Source: Haematobia irritans (Eukaryota > Arthropoda > Insecta > Diptera > Muscidae). Taken from it: DNA of 64,000 nt. Location: contig NC_134398.1 in assembly GCF_050003625.1 (NCBI RefSeq), positions 60,101,641 to 60,165,640 on the forward strand, read 5' to 3'. The translations under genes and the position numbers were made by a program. The notes below the pieces were generated by a model. It ran no database searches, had not been told where the DNA came from, and saw only the letters and a list, made by a program, of their open reading frames with translations. This document shows positions 24,304 through 35,536 of this stretch, piece by piece (position 1 is the stretch's first letter; each line of letters opens with the position of its first letter).

Positions 24304-24523
24304 ACGGCCATTTTCATGTAGCTCTGTTAGGTTTTAACTCCCAGTGAACAGAAAGTAAAATCGAAATATCTTCTCTCCGGTTAACTTTAACTGAGAATTT
24401 TTCAGCAGTTAAGATCCTAACTGACATATGGAATATATAACCAAGATGTCAGATATGTCCGTAGTACGGTTTAAAAGTTCGTTAGCTAACGGAGCACTAA
24501 CGGGGATTCATGAAAATGGCCGT
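24304..24523. mobile_element. Short MITE with 15-bp inverted termini
   Basis: ACGGCCATTTTCATG at the left and its exact complement CATGAAAATGGCCGT at the right, 220 bp in all. Sub-terminal CTAACGG / CTGTTAG words are also inverted. Target duplications are unclear in the AT-rich flanks. I do not recognise the family. Confidence 0.7.
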
Positions 24524-24659
24524 AAATATATTTACACATACTTAGAAGTTAGTACAAGCAATGGGAAATTGTTATGAAAAATTTATTATAAGAAGACAAA
24601 AATGAGTCAAATTAACTTCTGACAAATGATAACTTTCCACTAAAATCGTAAGAAAAAAG

Positions 24660-24702
24660 CATGTCGTACCCTGTACCACAGTAGTGGTGAAGGGTATAAA
24701 AA
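24660..24702 (+). mobile_element. Family A tail remnant
   Basis: The phrase GTACCACAGTAGTGGTGAAG followed by GGTATAAA matches the end of each unit in the 1-3261 array. Confidence 0.65.
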
Positions 24703-25891
24703 GCATGGTATTTGAAATCAATTCAAGTTTACTATAGCTAAGATCGAATGTACTTTGTATCAGTTTTTTCACCTTTGCAACATGTTATTCTGATATATTC
24801 ACTGTATTAGTTTTTTTCTATGAAATAAATACCTTATGGAATTATTTGTACACTCTATGTTTAAGGGCTTTTTGATATATGATTTCGTCATCCCACAATA
24901 TTATGGGATTTGGAATATGAAACTGCTAGTAAGGATTGAAAAAGCGAGAATCTAATGCGCATCAGTGTCTTGAGGTGAAGTTATAGGAAACAAAGTAAGT
25001 AAATATAAACTCCCGTAGACAAAGAAATAAATCTTTCGGAGAATATCTTAAGGCTGAATGTAACATCATCGTTACGTTGCTATGGTACTTTCTAATTCCT
25101 CACCAAGAGGATTTACTACCAGACCATCAACAAAAGCAAAAAATGAAACAATAAGAAATGTGGCAATAATTTCTTTTGCGCTCGTTTGTTACATGTCTTA
25201 AGGTTAAATATCAGCTATGGTGTGATACAAGTGGATGCACATGCAGCGACTAACAATTTATCCAACATGGATGAAACCCCCGGTTGGAGTATGGGATGTT
25301 TACATCACCACAAAGGGGTGCTCCACTTAGTCAACCACCCTAATGCGGAAAATTATTGCTATTGTCACTTTAGCTGGTGGCATCATTACGTGGCTTTAAG
25401 ACAACGACCAAGTGTTTTCAATGACTAGTCCTTATAGACGAGATGTTAGTAGCAGAAAATCATCATGAGGAGATACCATTGACAATATGCTTTAGCTAAT
25501 GATTGCAGGAAGACATGAGAGAAGGACAACAACGAAGAAAAATATAAAGATGCCATGGCGCAAATGATATAATGTTCTTGCTATAAAATAAGAACAAACG
25601 GAATTTGTCCATCCGGGTAGTTTTTTTATGTTCCTCAAAGAACCTAAAAATAGAAACGAGCAGATATTGTAAAACTCATTGTGACAAAAGTAGAACAGTG
25701 TAATAAACATCTCTAATATATTCTAAGTTATTAAAAGAAACAAACGGGGGTTGCCTAAATTATTTACCTAAACAATCTTGAAAGAGACTGAATTGAAGAA
25801 ATATAATATGTACTAAAGAAATATGACACTACTAAGAGCTAATATCAAAAAATTTTATTCAAACTTTTATTTCTTTTATTACTCTTTACTA
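24703..25891. other. Unassigned spacer
   Basis: No repeat family recognised. A somewhat GC-richer piece at 25180-25430 has an 80-codon frame without motifs or evident splice context; I leave it uncalled. Confidence 0.4.
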
Positions 25892-26153
25892 CACACAAAA
25901 AATATCACCAACATTTTTCCAATTCTAAATAATTTTTAATTAAAAAATAAATTGGTTCAACAAATGTTTTAATTGAAACAAAAATCAATCACAGAAATTA
26001 ATAGTACAAATTAAATTTTTAATTGGATCAATTAATTTTTTTATTGGCGTTGATGATTGATGCTATATTTTCTGTGATTGAAGAAATTTCAATTAAAAGT
26101 TAATTGGAACAATTAATTTCGTGATTGAAGACAAAAAAAATATTTTTTCTGTG
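25892..26153 (+). mobile_element. V-family MITE, copy V2
   Basis: Starts CACACAAAAAATATCACC, ends ATATTTTTTCTGTG, flanked by TA (25890-25891, 26154-26155). Interior phrases such as TCAATTAATTTTTTTATTGG mark the family. It is shorter than V1. Confidence 0.75.
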
Positions 26154-27061
26154 TATGATGTAGATACGAAAAACGTACTTTTTCTACATTTATTAAACAA
26201 ACTTATTTATAAACCTATTAGTACTAGTAGTCTTTGTTTTTGTTGTAATACAATCACAATAAAGTTGAAAATACAAAGATGGTGAAGGAAACCTTTTTAA
26301 AATCAGGATAAACCCCAAATTTGAACCACTGTGACTTGTGTCTGTGGCATATTGGTATAATGTTGAGTCAAACCCTTGTTATAGGCATTATATTGATAGG
26401 ATTAAGAAAGATCTTGATAAGCATCCAAGGCCGTTTTATGATATTGTTGGGTAGAAATGTGGGTCATCGGCTAGGACCTCGAAGATACGAAGCGATGGCG
26501 TAGATTTTTATGAAAATAGCTTCAATGCGGATTGCTTTCCGGACTTCTTTGAGTCTGTTTATATACGTCACGATTTTGATATGGATGAGGCGTATCCATA
26601 AGATATTCAGCCATTTGGTCGGGTAGATGTTCCTCCCTTGCGTTTCTACAAGTGTAGGCCCTGTGGGGTACAAGGGATAATTCTGAGATTTTGTTCTGGG
26701 GATGGGTCTCATTCGATACCAAGGCTTTATAATTCATTTAGATTTTGTTAATTCCCTCATAGATGTAGAGGCTCTTTTTTTACTTCGCTTCATAACTCTG
26801 ATAGTCCTTTTGAAGTGGGTAATTACAGAAGGATAACAAGGTTGAGTTGTATCCCGAAGAGTTTTGAGAAGATGGTTACGGATATTTTATCCCACAAACT
26901 TTCCTCGGTTTTGTGCTGTATATACAGATTTTAGTGAGGTATTCTACAGGGTTTGTCATAAGTTGTTATATTTATAAGTTATTGTTATATAAATTGGATA
27001 GAATTGGTCTGACCACTTCATCTGTCAACTGGATTTCTTCATATCTGGATTGTCGTACGCA

Positions 27062-27626
27062 CACTGAAAAAAAGCATACCCGGTTCCAAAGATTTTGTCT
27101 TTACTTTAAAAAATTTGGTATTGATTCCGAGCCAAAGAAACGGAGAATACATGTAAGGATACTTTTAAGACACAATTCTCTTTTAAAATCGGGTTTGGTG
27201 TACTTGTTTCTAGGAAGCAAATTTTAATTTTTCGCTTTTTCAGCTTTTTTTCTTCATATGCTATCAAAGTCCTTTAAAAATAAGTTAACGACGACTTTTT
27301 CCAAATTAAGACTCGAATTCCAGTAGATATAATGCTATGTTTCAAGTAAAAAACGTCTTTAAAATGAAGTGTTGAAAAACATGGCTTATATTTGAACGAT
27401 TTTTTACTTTGTAGTCAAGATGCAAAAAGACAACAAATTTAAAGACAATTTCATTAAATTTAAAGATTTTTTCTAAATTATTAAAGTCAAGTTGACCTTA
27501 GCCCAAACATTTTTTCTTTCATGTTATGATATGCATTTTTAAATTAAATCTTCTATGCTAAGCAAAATTTGCATTCGTATTTTAAAGACATGAAATCTTT
27601 GACCTCACGACAATATTTTTTCAGTG
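27062..27626 (-). mobile_element. X-family MITE, copy X1, in the LINE
   Basis: Starts CACTGAAAAAAAGCATACCC, ends ACAATATTTTTTCAGTG, flanked by CA on both sides (27060-27061, 27627-27628). Removing it with one CA keeps the LINE reading frame open, which verifies both the boundaries and the 2-bp duplication. Confidence 0.85.
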
Positions 27627-27704
27627 CAGACTGTATAACAAGTTGGCTGATAAGTCCCCGGTCTAACAAAGAAAAACACATTGTTTTGTCAAAATTCGTT
27701 TTTA

Positions 27705-28480
27705 TTATTCAACATAGTTCCCTTCAAGAGCGATACAACGATTATAACGACCTTCCAATTTGTTGATACCATTTTGGTAGTACTCCTGTTTTGCCTCAAA
27801 AGAGGCCTCAGTTTCGGCGATCACCTCTTCAATGCAGCCAAATTTTTTCCCAGCGAGCATCCTTTTGAGGTCTGAGAACAAAAAAAAGTCGCGGGGGCCA
27901 GATCTGGAGAATACGGTGGGTGGGGAAGCAATTCGAAGCCCAATTCATGAAGTTTTGCCATCGTTCTCAATGACTTGTGGCACGGTGCGTTGTCTTGGTG
28001 GAACAACACTTTTTTTCTTCTTCATATGGGGCCGTTTTGCCGAGATTTCGACCTTCAAACGCTCCAATAACGCCATATAATAGTCACTGTTGATGGCTTT
28101 TCCCTTCTCAAGATAATCGATAAAAATTTTGCATAGAGCTTCCGCATATCCAAATATTGATGAATGATACGACAAACACGTTCCTTTGATATCTTATAGG
28201 CCTCTGCTATCTCGATCAAATTCATTTTACGGTCATTCAAAATCATTTTGTGGATTTTTTTGGTGTTTTCGTCGCTAACCACCTCTTTCGGGCGTCCACT
28301 GCGTTCACCGTCCTCCGTGCTCATTTCACCACGCTTGAATTTTGCATACCAATCAATTATTGTTGACTTCCCTGGGGCAGAGTCCGGAAACTCATTATCA
28401 AGCCAAGTTTTTGCTTCCACCGTATTTTTTTTCCTTCAGAAAACAGTATTTTATCAAAACACGAAATTCCTTTTTTCCAT
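27705..28480 (-). pseudogene. Mariner transposase pseudogene, copy B
   Basis: Minus-strand remnant of a DD34D mariner transposase. The helix-turn-helix part is readable (RGEMSTEDGERSGRPKEVV, ISKERVCRIIHQYLDMRKL), then about 130 codons carrying the first catalytic Asp are deleted: MRKLYAK joins directly to a segment resembling the FIDYLEKGK region. The second Asp region (NAPCHKSLRTMAK) and HPPYSPDLAP remain, but the third Asp is lost through a frameshift (PATFF in place of PSDFF). It is inactive. Closest recognised relative: Himar1 of the horn fly. Confidence 0.9.
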
Positions 28481-28484
28481 TTTT

Positions 28485-28633
28485 ATACCCACCACCATAG
28501 AATGGTGACGGGGGTATAATAAGTTTGTCATTCCGTTTGTAACGCATCGAAATATCGATTTCCGACTATATAAAGTATATATATTCTTGATCAGGGAGAA
28601 ATTCTAAGACGATATAACGATGTCCGTCTGTCC

Positions 28634-28667
<34 letters not shown>

Positions 28668-30226
28668 TGTAATCACGCTACAGTCTTCAATAATGAAGCA
28701 ATCGTGCTGAAATTTTGCACAAACTCGTCTTTTGTCTGCAGGCAGGTCAAGTTCGAAGATGGGCTGTATCGGTCCAGGTTTTGATATAGTGCCCATATAA
28801 ACCGACCTCCCGATTTGGGGTCTTGGGCTTATAGAAACCGTAGTTTTTATCCAATTTGCCTGAAATTTGAAATCTGGAGGTATTTTGTGACCGTAAAGAG
28901 GTGTGCCAAAAATGGTGAGTATCGGTCCACGTTTTGGCATAGCCCCCATATAGACCGATCTCCCGATTTTACTTCTTGGGCTTATAGAAACCGCAGTTTT
29001 TATTCAATTTACCTGAAATTGGAAATCTAGAGGTATTGTAGGACCACAAATACGTGTGCCAAAAATTGTGAGTATCGGTCCATATTTTGGTATAGCCCCC
29101 ATATAAACCGATCTCCCGATTTTACTTCTTGGGCTTATAGAAACCGCAGTTTTTATTCAATTTACCTGAAATTGGAAATCTAGAGATATTGTAGGACCAC
29201 AAATACGTGTGCCAAAAATTGTGAGCATCGGTCCATATTTTGGTATAGCCCCCATATAAACAGATCTCCCGATTTTACTTCTTTGGCTTATAGAAATCGC
29301 AGTTTTTATTCAATTTACCGGAAATTGGAAAGCTAGAGGTATTGTAGGACCACAAATACGTGTGCCAAAAATTGTGAGTATCGGTCCATGTTTTGGTATG
29401 TTCCCCATATAAAACGACCTCCCGATTTGGGGTCTTGGGCTTCTAGAAACCTTATTTTTTATCCAATTTGTCTGAAATTGGAAATCTAGAGGTATTTTAG
29501 GACCATAAAGAAGTGTGCCGAAAATGGTGAGGATCGGTCCATATTTTGGTATAGCCCCCATATAGACCGATTTCCCGATTTTACTTCTTGGGCTTCTAGA
29601 ATCCGATGTTTTTATCCTATTTGCCTGAAATTGGAAATCTAGAGGTATTTTCGGCTCATAAAGAGGTGTGCCGAAAACGGTGAGTATCGGTCAATATTTT
29701 AGTATAGCCCCCATAAGAACGATCTCCCGATTTAACTCCTTGGGTTTCTAGAAACCGTAGTTTTTATCTGATTTGCTGAAATTGTAAATATTCTGGTATT
29801 TTAGGCTCACAAAAACGTGTATCGGATTAGGTTTTTATAGGTCCATTTGGTAATGCCACCATATAGACCGACTTCACTTCTTGAGGGTGTAGAAGGCGCA
29901 CTGATGATGAAAATTGCTTGAAACTCAATGTAAAATTTCCAGATTTTACTTCTACAGATTTAAGATTTCAAATCAAGACGTTATTTTATAATTTTCTTGC
30001 ACACTTACAAGAGATGTTAATGATTCCTCTAAAACTCAAACAAAAATGGTTCTTATAAATCCAGAATCTGATATAGTCCTCATGGATGAAATCTTTAAAT
30101 TTATCTTCGGGAAGTGTCCTCAAGTCCTCAAGCCCTCCTGAAATTTCAAAGGAAACCCTAATATTTGGTTCATGGTGGTGGGTATTTAAGATTCGGCCCG
30201 GCCGAACTTACTGCTGTATATACTTG
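28485..30226 (+). mobile_element. Mini-me-like element, family B, inside mariner B
   Basis: Begins ATACCCACCACCATAGAATG, has a GTCC/GTCT microsatellite at about 28622-28666, then seven or so roughly 150-bp subrepeats (phrases ATCGGTCCATATTTTGGTAT and CCCCCATATAAACCGATC), and ends ACTGCTGTATATACTTGT. The insertion lies between the mariner start-codon region and its 5' untranslated region. It matches the split copy at 3367-5488. No coding capacity is evident; long frames at 28566-28949 and 29310-29561 are subrepeat translations. Confidence 0.82.
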
Positions 30227-30718
30227 TTTCACAATAACAAAAGTTGCTTCACAAAAGACGCTTTATCTCACAAACTAATTGACTTACAGACGTCAAATTT
30301 TGACACGAATCATTTGAAGGTTGGTACTATATAAAAATAATATGCATTTAATACTAGCGACGCCATCTATATGTCAGGCCGGGTACTTAGCAGCCAACCT
30401 GTTAATTTTTGTAGTAATATTCGAGGTTCAGCGTTCCATCGGCTGTGCCTCAGGGCAGTCATTTGGGACCCATTCTATTTTTATTGTTTATGAACATTTG
30501 CCCCAATCGATAGTTAATTCTAGGATTTTGATGCATGCTCATGAATTGAAGATTTTCTTCTCATATGATAGCTCAGACGAATCTTTTCTTCTTCCTACAC
30601 GATGACCTGAATCGTTTTGGGTCCTGGTGTATGAATAATTTAATGGATGGAATCTGAAGAAATGCAAACATATGCGATTCTCTAGGTCCAGACCTTCTTC
30701 AGCTTTAGATCATATTTA

Positions 30719-31606
30719 ACATATGTGTACAGTCGTTAAACTTTATAAAATGTTTGAGACGTACACTGAAAAAAAATATTTACGTGATATTAAAGATTGC
30801 AGAACCTAAATTTTAGTATGCGAAATTTACAAAATATTAAGGACAAATTTCTTTAAAATAATGAAATTTTAATTAAAATAAAGTTTATAATCTTTGTTTC
30901 AAAAAATTTTTATCATTAAATTTAGGACACACATTTTGTAAATTTGCGTCCCTCCGTTAAAGTCGCATGTCTTTGAACTATGGCTAATATTCCTTAAATT
31001 AAAGAAACATATTTTTGATTTAAAGAAATTGTCCTTAAATTAACTGAAATATTGAAACTTTAGATTTAAGATAAAAATGCTTCAAATATAGGCTAAGATT
31101 TATTTTGATGATTTAGCGTCTTTGGTTTAAATTTTTTTTGAAATTAAGAAAATATTTTTTAATTTGAAGTATCCGTTATAATTTGGATTTTTGAACTGGC
31201 ATTCGTTTGTACGTTAGTACCTTTATTATTAAACCGCGAAAAGAGAATGAAAATTTGATAAATGACCGATCCCCAGATTTGAAATCTGTACCCTAATTTT
31301 AATTTTATTGGTCCTAGATTTAAAGCCAGATAGGTCGCTAAAAAATTTCTTTATTTTAAAGAAGCCGCATCCTTGGCTCGGAATCAATACCAAAACCCTT
31401 AAGGGAAGGTCAAAATCTTTGGATCCAAGTAAACTTTTTTTGAGTGTACAAAAAAGGAAAATTTCATTTCACTGTGGAAAATTTCGAGAAAAAAAATAAT
31501 AAAATTTAACTACAAATAAATGATTTTTTTTGCTATAAAAATGAGTTAAATTTAGCGTTAGTTTAACTACGCACAAGTGAAATTTCCCTAACGCGCACAC
31601 CTCTAG
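30719..31606 (+). mobile_element. W-family MITE fragment, split by Y3
   Basis: 30719-30761 (GTGTACAGTCGTTAAACTTTA) and 31449-31606 (TTAAATTTAGCGTTAGTTTA) match the second half of W1 (33961-34614) in order. Y3 separates them with TA duplications, and a DD41D transposon abuts the right edge. Confidence 0.65.
30764..31446 (+). mobile_element. Y-family MITE, copy Y3
   Basis: Starts CACTGAAAAAAAATATTTACG, ends AAACTTTTTTTGAGTG, with TA on both sides (30762-30763, 31447-31448). It carries the family phrase TTTGCGTCCCTCCGTTAAAG. Confidence 0.82.
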
Positions 31607-31608
31607 TA

Positions 31609-32544
31609 AAGGGTGATTCTTTTGAGGTTAGGATTTTCATGCATTAGTATTTGACAGATCACGTGGGATTTCAGACATGGTGTCAAAGAGAAAGATGCTC
31701 AGTATGCTTTGACATTTCATCATGAATAGACTTACTAACGAGCCACAACGTCGAATTTTCAGTGAATGGGCCCTAGAAAAGTTGGCAGAAAATCCGCTTT
31801 TTTATCGACAAATTTTGTTCAGCGATGAGGCTCATTTCTGGTTGAATGGCTACGTAAATAAGCAAAATTGCCGCATTTGGAGTGAAGAGCAACCAGAAGC
31901 CATTCAAGAACTGCCCATGCATCCCGAAAAATGCACTGTTTGGTGTGGTTTGTACGCTGGTGGAATCATTGGACCGTATTTTTTCAAAGATGCTGTTGGA
32001 CGCAACGTTACGGTGAATGGCGATCGCTATCGTTCGATGCTAACAAACTTTTTGTTGCCAAAAATGGAAGAACTGAACTTGGTTGACATGTGGTTTCAAC
32101 AAGATGGCGCTACATGCCACACAGCTCGCGATTCTATAGCCATTTTGAGGGAAAACTTCGGAGAACAATTCATCTCAAGAAATGGACCGGTAAGTTGGCC
32201 ACCAAGATCATGCGATTTGACGCCTTTAGACTATTTTTTGTGGGGCTACGTCAAGTCTAAAGTCTACAGAAATAAGCCAGCAACTATTCCAGCTTTGGAA
32301 GACAACATTTCCGAAGAAATTCGGGCTATTCCGGCCGAAATGCTCGAAAAAGTTGCCCAAAATTGGACTTTCCGAATGGACCACCTAAGACGCAGCCGCG
32401 GTCAACATTTAAATGAAATTATCTTCAAAAAGTAAATGTCATGGACCAATCTAACGTTTCAAATAAAGAACCGATGAGATTTTGCAAATTTTATGCGTTT
32501 TTTTAAAAAAAAAAAAGTTATCAAGCTCTTAACAAATCACCCTT
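31609..32544 (+). mobile_element. DD41D-type mariner/Tc1 superfamily element, deletion derivative
   Basis: Ends AAGGGTGATTCTTTTGAGG and CTTAACAAATCACCCTT are inverted over about 11 bp, and TA flanks both ends (31607-31608, 32545-32546). The element holds one transposase frame and an A-rich run near its 3' end. At about 0.94 kb it is shorter than a usual 1.2-1.3 kb element because the N-terminal coding part is missing. Confidence 0.85.
31722..32435 (+). pseudogene. DD41D transposase lacking its DNA-binding domain
   Basis: A 237-residue open frame. It keeps the catalytic core: first Asp in ILFSDEAHFWLNG (about residue 35), second in MWFQQDGATCHTA (about 128), third in CDLTPLDYFLWGY (about 170). 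Counting residues between the second and third gives 41, the DD41D (rosa-like) class. The N-terminal helix-turn-helix region expected in a roughly 340-residue protein is absent: after MNRLTNE the frame jumps to PQRRIFSEWALEKLAEN. So the catalytic part could be made but should not bind transposon ends. The frame is otherwise unbroken, suggesting a fairly recent deletion. Confidence 0.85.
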
Positions 32545-32576
32545 TATAAACTCTTGTAATATTATAAGAAACTTAT

Positions 32577-32790
32577 TTCATCTAAAGCTGAGTACTATGT
32601 TCAGTTTTCAAGCTGAAAACCAGCTTTTTTCACGGTTACTTTTCTTAATTAATTAATTTAGAAATATAAAATGATTATCAATCAATTCATTGGATCTTTT
32701 CCATCCATTATTTGATAAGACTTGATAAAAATATAGTCTTCATAACTATTTTTGTACTTTTAATTTAGTGTTTTGGTGAAAAACCCGAAC
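32577..32790 (+). repeat. Dispersed repeat R, copy 1
   Basis: Phrases TTTTCAAGCTGAAAACCAGC and GGATCTTTTCCATCCAT recur at 62345-62480 in the same order. The unit is roughly 200 bp; its ends are not defined. Confidence 0.6.
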
Positions 32791-32809
32791 ATAGTACTCA
32801 CCTTAAAGG

Positions 32810-32980
32810 AAAATAATTATAAGTAAATGAACAATAATTCAATAAATAATTTATTGTCCCAGTTAATAAATTAATTGAGTTATTCGACTTATTATTATCG
32901 AAAATTATTCATTAAATAATTAATAAAACTTTTAATTAAACCATTAAAAACATTAGTTGGAAAAAATGTTTTGTGTGTAC
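32810..32980 (+). mobile_element. V-family MITE, short copy
   Basis: AATTAATTG-type words and the end AAAAAATGTTTTGTGTG mark the family. The left end is not clear. Confidence 0.5.
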
Positions 32981-32984
32981 AACA

Positions 32985-33500
32985 TTCAATGATGTAAGCA
33001 TCATTCGAAACTGTTTCACTCATCTCATTATAGTCTTACCTAGATATTAATGACGTAGCTTCAATAGTAAATACCATAATCGGCCGTACAATGCGTGGGA
33101 GTTAATGACAATTCTGATGGCGATGAGCTATATTGTGTTGTGATAATAGTCATATTCGCATGTGTTAATTTCGTCAAATTCACAGCGCAATTTCTCAATT
33201 AATTAAAATAAAAAAACGTATAGCCAATTAACATTTTGGATTTTTGTATAGGAAAACAAAACAGCATTTTCATATGGAAATGTGTGTCATATGTATGGGG
33301 TTTTTAAATAACAACAATTTAAATAAGTTTTTTTTTATTTCTTATTCAATCATAGAGTCATGAATATATGACAGAAAAACGAAAACGAATACAAATCTTA
33401 GAAAAAACCATTATATAAATGGCAAAAAATAAATATTTCTCAGGATCAAAACATTAAGCCGCCGTCTTATAACGATTTTTGGAAACAGAGTTTTCAACAA
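32985..33500. other. AT-rich spacer
   Basis: No gene, RNA or repeat family is recognised here. Confidence 0.5.
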
Positions 33501-33804
33501 GCCACCGTGGTGCAATGGTTAGCATGCCCGCCTTGCACACCAAAAAGCTTTTCAGCGGTGGATTATCCCACCTCAGTAATGCTGGTGACATTTCTGAGGG
33601 TTTCAAAGCTTCTCTAAGTGGTTTCACTGGAATGTGGAACGCCGTTCGGACTCGGCTATAAAAAGGAGGTCCCTTGTCATTGAGCTTAACATGGAATCGG
33701 GCAGCACTCAGTGCTAAGAGAGAAGTTCACCACTGTGGTATCACAATGGACTGAATAGTCTAAGTGAGCCTGATACATCGGGCTGCCACATAACCTAACC
33801 TAAC
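33501..33804 (+). mobile_element. SINE with its B box deleted
   Basis: Head GCCACCGTGGTGCAATGGTT is intact, but after GCCCGCCTTGCA the sequence jumps to CACCAAAAAG, removing about 37 bp that include the B box. The rest matches the 41141 copy closely, to the CCTAA tail. A short AACAAG repeat flanks it. Without the B box it should not be transcribed efficiently by polymerase III. Confidence 0.9.
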
Positions 33805-33960
33805 AAGCACGCAATTATTGTCTGGTTAAAAAATATTAACTAAGACAAACAAGTATATACGGCCGTAAGTTCGAATTACATGGGCTGCGGTAACGCTTGT
33901 CGATGGCAAGGTATTTTAAAGCCTCCTAACAACGTCTTCTAAATTGTAAGTAAGTCCATA

Positions 33961-34614
33961 CACCGAAAAAAAAGTAAAATGTTTTACGAGTATAGGTTAG
34001 GTTAGGTTGGACTATTCAGTCCATTGTGATACCACAGTGGTGAACTTCTCTCTTATCACTGAGTGCTGCCCGATTCCATGTTAAGCTCAATGGCAAGGGA
34101 CCTCCTTTTTATAGCCGAGTCCGAACGGCGTTCCACATTCCAGTGAAACCACTTAGAGAAGCTTCGAGTATAGGAAGAATAAATTAACTCGTACGAAAAT
34201 TGAACTAAATTTTGCTACACATTTTGAGATTTCCACAAAGCGTTGTTAAAACCAGGAAAATTTAATGCCCTGTTGTACTTTTGAACTTCAGTTCACGAAA
34301 TTACACCCTCTAATAGAATAAAATATTAAATAAAAGTTAAGAAGAAAATCATTTTCATTCTTACTATTTTTGGGAATCGTACGAAAATTTTCATGTGCTT
34401 TAGTTCATATTGAACTCATGTGTACGGTCATCGAACTTTATACTCACGTCTAGTTCATAAAATATCTGAGACATACCTAAAAAAAACGAAAATTTCATTG
34501 GGCTGCGGAAAATTTCGCAAAAAGTAATAAAATTTAACTACTAACAAATAATTTTTTTACAATAAAAATAAGTTAAATTTAGCGTTAGTTTAACTACGGA
34601 AATTTTCTTTCTGT
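33961..34614 (+). mobile_element. W-family MITE, copy W1, split by a SINE
   Basis: Starts CACCGAAAAAAAAGTAAAATG after TA, ends near TTTCTTTCTG. Interior phrases are TTTTTGGGAATCGTACGAAA and TGTGTACGGTCATCGAAC. A 5'-truncated SINE lies at 33996-34164. Other copies: 40484-40970, 60778-61242 and a decayed reverse copy at 55735-56000. Confidence 0.72.
33996..34164 (-). mobile_element. 5'-truncated SINE in W1
   Basis: Minus-strand SINE from its CCTAA tail to AAGCTTCTCTAAGTGG, lacking the tRNA-like head. The flanks repeat CGAGTATAGG (33987-33996 and 34165-34174), the target duplication of a retroposition event. Confidence 0.85.
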
Positions 34615-34719
34615 TTTAAATTAAAAAAGACCTATTAAATACGTATATAATTCAGTTTAACAAAATTTTGACAAAATTTTCTATAGAAATACAATTTTGG
34701 TAGACTATTTTTGGCTCGA

Positions 34720-35536
34720 GTGGCAACCATGATTATGAACTGATATGGACCAATTTTCGTGTGATTGGGGATCGGCTATATATAACTATAGACCGATTTG
34801 GACCAATTTTGGTATGGCTGATAGCGGATTGAACCGGATCGGATGTTATAGACCATATACTAACACCATGTTCCAAATTTCAACCGGATCGGATGAAATT
34901 TGTTTCTATTAGAGGCTCCGCAAGCCAAATCTGGGGATCGGTTTAATGGGGGCTATATATAATTATGAAACGATGTGGACCAATTTTTGCGTGGTTGTCA
35001 GAGACCATATACCAACATCATGCACCAAATTTCAGCCGGATCGGATGAAATTTGTTTCTCTTCGAGGCTCCGCAAGCCAAATCTGGGGATCGGTTTATAT
35101 GGGGGCTATATATAATTATGGACCGATGTGGACCAATTTTTGCATGGTTGTTAAAGACCATATACCAACACCATGTACCACATTTCAGCCGGATCGGGTG
35201 AAATTTGCTTCTCTTTGAGGCTCCGCAAGCCAAATCTGGGGATCGGTTTATATGGGTGCTATACGTAAAAGTGGACCAGTAAGGCTCATTTGCAATACCA
35301 TCCGACCTACATCAATAACAACTACTTGTGCCAAGTTTCAAGTCGATAGCTTGTTTCGTTCGGAAATTAGCGTGATTTCAACAGACGGACGGACGGACAT
35401 ACTTAGATCGACTCAGAATTTCACCACGACCCAGAATATATATACTTTATGGGGGCTTAGAGCAATATTTCGATGTGTTACAAACGGAATGACAAAGTTA
35501 ATATACCCCCCACCCTATGGTAGAGGGTATAAAAAG
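34720..35536 (+). mobile_element. Mini-me-like element, family C
   Basis: Four or so subrepeats of about 148 bp (GAGGCTCCGCAAGCCAAATC, GGGGATCGGTTTATATGGG), then GACG units near 35383-35397, then a tail with ATATATATACTTTATGGGGG and CCTATGGTAGAGGGTATAAA. The layout is like A and B but the sequence is different. A reversed end fragment lies at 44252-44412. The 138-residue frame at 35252-35668 runs through it and is not a gene. Confidence 0.75.

Larger units (their letters stand above)
27638..30402 (-). mobile_element. Himar1-like mariner, copy B, split by a family B element
   Basis: Inverted termini ACAAGTTGGCTGATAAGTCC at 27638 and CTTAGCAGCCAACCTGT ending 30402, with TA on both sides (27636-27637, 30403-30404). 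This is the irritans-subfamily mariner layout on the minus strand. The element is interrupted at 28485-30226, a few bases upstream of the transposase start codon. Without that insertion it would be about 1.02 kb, shorter than a full mariner because of an internal deletion. Confidence 0.88.
26330..30718 (+). pseudogene. Jockey-type LINE reverse transcriptase remnant, split by nested insertions
   Basis: Piece one, about 26330-27061, encodes in broken frames recognisable reverse-transcriptase neighbourhood: FADFFESVY, a NYRRI...LS.IPKSFEKMV stretch, and LLLYKLDRIGL followed by WISSYLDCRT. Piece two, 30403-30718, continues with the motif SVPSAVPQGSHLGP and a decayed LNRFGSWCMNN. Between them are an X MITE, a mariner and a family B element. 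Removing these with one copy of each target duplication restores one frame across the join (CRT QTV IFVV). Frameshifts and stops elsewhere show it is long dead. The catalytic YADD block is not intact. Clade assignment to Jockey is by motif style and moderately sure. Confidence 0.72.
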
